Under the pieces are notes generated by a model. It was not told the origin of the DNA. It saw nothing but the letters and a program-made list of their open reading frames with translations, and searched no databases. A stretch of DNA of 64,000 bases from Bromus sterilis (lineage: Eukaryota > Streptophyta > Magnoliopsida > Poales > Poaceae), in NCBI GenBank assembly GCA_950022295.1, contig OX465600.1, forward strand, positions 27,565,282 to 27,629,281, given 5' to 3'. A program made the translations under genes and the position numbers. Of this stretch, positions 60,101 through 64,000 are shown in pieces; position 1 is the stretch's first letter, and every line of letters begins with the position of its first letter.

Positions 60101-62973
60101 TTCATGCTTTATCAAAATAATTTCTAAGGGACGGAATGGCTAAATCAAGTAATTTATATTTAGACCAATTCCAGATTTTGTGCTTGAAATCCAATGTCCT
60201 AATTACACTTTTGAAATATGGCTAAGTTGGTACCAAACATGATCAAAGAAATATTACAAATGAAGTTCTGATGATTCTACCCATGTGGCAACCGAGTTGC
60301 AAATAAATGTGATAAATTAGAAAGAATAAGAGAACCCACAGAAATACATTCAAGGGAATAAAGTCATAAATTAGAAAATATGAATAAATATTTTGAGAAA
60401 TAAATTTAATAAATAAATAATCTTAAATAATTAATATTCTAGAAACATTACTAAGAATATAACGAATATTAAGGTGAAAATAATAAAATTCAAAACTAAA
60501 AAAATAAGTATTTAGTATAAATATCCAAAGGATTTTAGAAATCTCAAGACTATTTTGTGGACAATCATGAAATATCTCCACATTCTTTCAAGTTTTCATT
60601 ATTCTTACTACACCATTTGTAATATTTCTTGAATTTTATATTTAGGGTATACTTATGACTTTATGTTCTTAAAATTTCAGAAGCATTGTCAATTGCAAAA
60701 AGACTACTATTTTCTATTTTTGACATAATTTTATTTTACTCATTTTCATAATTTGATTTAATTTTTAAGTTAGATGTTTTCTTTGGCTTTTAATGATCTT
60801 GTTTATTTTTGGATTCTTTTGTATTGTTGTTAAAAAATTCTAGTTCTTTCATGCTGACTCAACCGTATGACTATAATCATAATATTATTGGACATTCCGC
60901 TCTATAATTGTGGCCAAAAACTAAATTTTTGGATTTAAGAAATGTAAGGTCCATAATATCGAGTATTGGAGATTAATGACCTAGTCTTCAATCAACCAAC
61001 AAATGAGTAAACCAAAATTGTTCATATTTTCTAGTATCTGTTGTGCTTGTGTTGGTGATTTAACAACACCATGTTTGACATGGAATTAAATGATATTTTT
61101 CCCTAGAAATTGAAGACATATAAATTAAATGTGATCTAAAATTGAATTGGTTGATCTCAAACGATAAACATACTGCAACACAGCCGAGCAAAAAATCTGA
61201 GCAACGTGGATTTGCTCCTAGATGAAAAATAAAAATATATTTGCACACGCATACACTTCGTGTCTTTTATATGTCTATATATTTCCACAAAAAGGAGAAA
61301 TGTGTGCATCATGTTAAGAAAGTACGAAATCTAAAGAGCTAGAGTTTGACGTAGTGATCAACGCAGAAAATTTTGGATAAGTATAAGATGATCAGGTGAC
61401 CCGAGAGCACAACTGCAAATGTTTCATAGTGACAATTAATGGCATACCATCGATACACAAACCATTAGACAACTACGAGCTCGAAGTACTTGTGAAAAAC
61501 TGCAACACAAAATTGTATTTCAGGAAAGCTAGAATCCATGCAAGTGTGCTTCCTATATGCAATAAACATCACAATTAAACTAAGGTGCTTAAATTATACA
61601 TAATATTGCACATGGTTTCAGAAAAAAGAAGCAATAGACATGTTTATGAAATTACATGTCTCTTATACACAATAATTTAGTCAAGGTTTCTAAAATCTAT
61701 TTTGTTGTATCAGTCAATCAACTTTCTATATGACTATAATAACAGAACTCGACCTCATCATCAAGGTGCCAAACCCCGTAGTCACCATACACTTACTTGA
61801 GTGATAAATGAGCTGCGATTTTCATAACTGAACAAAGTATGACCACTAAATACTCGGTTTTGATGGAGTGCTTAAGCAATAAATAATTGGACAAACATGA
61901 GAAGAACATGTGACCCGAGACTACAAAGACAATTGTTTTATAATGACAATTACTCATGAAACATGTCGCTCAAGAAAAATATTTAAGCATCGCGGCTAAA
62001 GAGGCTTGAAGAAGGACAAAGAAAGAGATAAAGATCTTTTAGTATAGAACGGTTAGAATTAACAAGGACTAATGAATAAGGAAATTAGTTTAGATAATAC
62101 ATACAACTAATTATTTTCTAAAAGTAAGCAATGGATGTTTTACAATATTTCTCTCTCTCTCTCTCTCTCTGCGTGTGCGTGTGCGTGTGTGTTTGTGTGT
62201 GTGTGTGCGCGCGCGCGTGTGTGTGAAATCAATCATAGTAAATGAAACTACGCCGAGAAAGCCCTCAGTGCATACATCATACTTCCTGCGTACAGTAATC
62301 TAGGATGTGTTTTTACAGTTTAAATTGAACTGCAAAGACGTCTTATGTTAATGTACAGAGGTAGTACTATTTAGTTTCATGTATGTAAATAGTTTTTGGA
62401 CGTACCTAAGACCTCTATCCATAAATAATTTTTTGATGAATGCAATTAACTATAGATAATATTACAAGTGAGTATATATGCGTGCATGTGAGCGTCTGGG
62501 TCTATCCTTTGTTTTTCAATAAAGCACAATTGCAAATACTGAAATGTCTTCCCCGCAAAAAGATAATCTCAAATGTCAAAAAGTAGGTTTCAAAAGTACA
62601 CACATAGTAAATACTTAGCCGCACAAATGCACGGGACAAGCCGCTAATTTTGTTTGTAAATGCTCAGCAGTATACAGCAGCGACGCACCTGAAAGAAGCC
62701 CCACTCCGCGCAGGCAAATCTGAGCTTAGCGGCTTCCGCTTCCACGGACTCTGGGCTCAAGAGTTTGCTGAGGTCAATCACCGGAACCTCGTCGGAGTAC
62801 TCAGGGAGAACGGCGTGCACGTCAATGTCCGGCTGGATGTACCGTTCGATCTTGTCGACCGTCAGCTCGCCGGCAGACTCTACCAGAGCCTGGACGTTGC
62901 CGACGGGAAGCGACGTTCCCAGCTTCGACCACCTGCTCTCGCTGGCGCTGTCAGTCGCTGCCTTCACCTCCAT
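56462..62973 (-). CDS. SRG1-like 2-oxoglutarate/Fe(II)-dependent dioxygenase, gene 3, intact
   Basis: Four exons on the minus strand: 62689-62973, 59826-60073, 57544-57865 and 56462-56707 (285, 248, 322 and 246 nt) join to 366 codons plus stop with canonical GT/AG sites. The N-terminal DIOX_N domain (VPVIDLSKLLSPESVEAE, about residues 63-80; WGFFQ 91-95) precedes the jelly-roll core. Iron ligands are H240 and D242 (FSPHSDGSF) and H297 (SIEHRV). R307-x-S309 (RLS) binds 2-oxoglutarate. Soluble, cytosolic enzymes of this plant group (SRG1, codeine demethylase-like, norcoclaurine synthase-like) hydroxylate or demethylate specialised metabolites or hormones. The substrate here is unknown. The start is set at MEVKAATDSAS to match MEVE in genes 1 and 2. 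An in-frame ATG ten codons upstream (63003) is possible. Introns 1 and 2 are long (2.6 and 2.0 kb). No lesions seen. Of the cluster, only this copy looks functional. Confidence 0.93.
57142..57204. mobile_element. Tiny hAT-type MITE in intron 3 of gene 3
   Basis: Inverted ends cagtggcagagctt ... aagctcggccactg are flanked by a perfect 8-bp duplication gctccatg (57134-57141 and 57205-57212). The whole element is 63 bp, of which about 20 are one C run. Confidence 0.82.
57866..59825 (-). other. Intron 2 of gene 3
   Basis: 1,960 bp, AT-rich. Two short similar words (ataataaaagggtgc at 58379 and 59319) suggest an old internal duplication. The open frame at 58924-59349 has no recognisable domain and is not annotated as a gene. 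Confidence 0.6.
62142..62226. repeat. Compound (TC)n / (GT)n / (GC)n microsatellite
   Basis: tctctctctctctctc is followed by gtgtgcgtgtgcgtgtg and gcgcgcgcgcgtgtgtgtg. Near the 5' end of intron 1 of gene 3, likely polymorphic, and partly able to form Z-DNA. Confidence 0.92.
62281..62368. mobile_element. Decayed Stowaway-like MITE
   Basis: tacttcctgcgtacagtaat and gttaatgtacagaggtagta are imperfect inverted ends about 88 bp apart, with TA-like edges. Assignment is tentative. Confidence 0.45.
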
Positions 62974-63053
62974 TTGGTTCTCACTATGCGTTCTCGGTCT
63001 CACAAGTTACTTTGGCTTGCTAATTTGTCCAGGGATCCAGCCATCGATCAGAC

Positions 63054-63064
63054 TATTATATAGG
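63054..63064 (-). promoter_or_regulatory. TATA box of 2OGD gene 3
   Basis: The minus strand reads cctatataata, about 81 bp before the ATG at 62973. Downstream leader text (gatcgatggctgg) is a diverged form of the leader shared by genes 1 and 2. Confidence 0.6.
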
Positions 63065-63340
63065 ATTGTTAACTGAACTTCGAATGATTCCTCCATGGCT
63101 CGTCTGCAAAGGCCCTCCGATCCATGTGCTTGGACGTACCTATCGATGCTAAAATGTCCGGCGGCTAATGGCCAAACTTAGCTGGGGTATAAACATTTTT
63201 GCACTGACACTGACACACTTGCAGATCTGCTGTGGCGTTGTTAAACAATGCCTTTTTACCTGCAGTCATAAACCAGGTTACTTGTGCGACCTCTATCTGT
63301 TACGGAGTACGTATATATTACAAGCATAATATGGGGTTTT

Positions 63341-63462
63341 ATCTAAGGCATTATGTTTGTGCACATCCACATTAATTAAAATTATTTGATCCCTTCAATT
63401 ATAATTACATCTAAGGCATTATGTTAGTGCACATCCACATTAATTAAAATTATTTGATCCCT
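63341..63462. repeat. 68-bp direct duplication upstream of gene 3
   Basis: atctaaggcattatgttTgt...ttgatccc occurs at 63341-63394 and 63409-63462 with near identity, separated by a short AT stretch. Confidence 0.85.
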
Positions 63463-63490
63463 GCGGCCGGTTTACCATTGAGTGTGATGA

Positions 63491-63927
63491 CATCATACAT
63501 GTTGTCAGCAATGCTAGATTACTGCTTTGTTTAGATCATACATGTTGTCAGCAATGCTAGATTACTGCTTTGCTTAGATCATACATGTTGTCAGCAATGC
63601 AAGATCAGTGCTTTTCTTAGTATCATACATGTTTTTTTTCTTTTGCGATTCGCTTAGTATCATACATGTTGTCATCAAGACTAGATTACTGCTTTGCTTA
63701 GTATCATGCATGTCGTCAGCAATGCTCGATTACTGCTAAGCTTAGTATCATACATTTTGTGAGCAATGCTCGATTACTGCTTATAGCCTAGTATCATACA
63801 TGTTGTCAGCAATGAAAGATATTACTGCTTTGCTTAGTATCATACATGTTGTCAGCAATGCTAGATTACTGGTTTGCTTAGTATCATACATGTCGTCAGC
63901 AATGTTAGATTACTGTTTTGCTTAGTG
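63491..63927. repeat. ~44-bp minisatellite, about ten units, 0.5-1 kb upstream of gene 3
   Basis: The unit is atcatacatgttgtcagcaa followed by tgctagattactgctttgct and tagt. Units start near 63493, 63535, 63578, 63622, 63659, 63703, 63747, 63793, 63839 and 63884. One unit (63622) is partly replaced by a T-rich stretch. No gene lies between it and the right edge. Confidence 0.9.
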
Positions 63928-64000
63928 TACGTGCTTCTAAAATCCCAAGCATCAAGTATTTGGTCGGTCCTAAATATAGAAACCAAGACGTAGAGTTAAC

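Larger units (their letters stand above)
60074..62688 (-). other. Intron 1 of gene 3
   Basis: 2,615 bp, AT-rich, with a diverged duplication (61390-61440 and 61900-61955: gtgacccgaga, atagtgacaatta / ataatgacaatta). It also has a microsatellite and a decayed MITE, listed separately. No coding region seen. Confidence 0.6.

Overview
The window looks like nuclear DNA from a large-genome grass of the tribe Triticeae (wheat, barley or Aegilops). The evidence is dense nested transposons of types typical of that tribe (CACTA, Stowaway MITEs, Helitrons, LINE-type retroposons), very GC-rich coding sequence in the single-copy gene, and plant intron structure. No bacterial, organellar or viral genes were recognised, and no tRNA or rRNA genes.

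Layout. 1-4062 is one end of a CACTA (En/Spm) transposon with a decayed TNP2-type transposase. 5357-9882 is a nested cluster of TIR/foldback elements. 10740-12243 is a poly(A) retroposon. 13548-15945 is a ~47-bp minisatellite in which every unit carries an inverted repeat, interrupted by a small Helitron. 16831-23360 holds LINE and LTR-retrotransposon debris. 23380-26257 is a complete non-autonomous LTR retrotransposon with matching TSDs and a primer-binding site, inserted into a fragment of a 2-oxoglutarate/Fe(II) dioxygenase (2OGD) exon. About 26.5-42.4 kb is a degraded large inverted duplication whose unique core (~32.57-39.92 kb) contains an intact plasma-membrane aquaporin gene of PIP2 type (33741-34690, two exons).

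42.8-63.0 kb is a tandem cluster of SRG1-like 2OGD genes, all on the minus strand and all with the same four-exon structure. Gene 1 (42805-47779) is broken by two frameshifts. A remnant of another copy (48985-50642) has lost an iron-ligand histidine and is split by a foldback transposon. Gene 2 (53028-55331) has one nonsense codon. Gene 3 (56462-62973) is intact and encodes a predicted 366-residue enzyme. Introns and intergenic spacers carry Helitrons, hAT and Stowaway MITEs and LINE retroposons. Several insertions can be placed to the base by comparing paralogues.

Functionally only two loci look able to make protein: the PIP2 water channel and 2OGD gene 3. The rest records local duplication, inversion and transposition. 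All statements rest on reading the sequence. No database search or alignment program was run, so family names for repeats are by recognition of structure and motifs.
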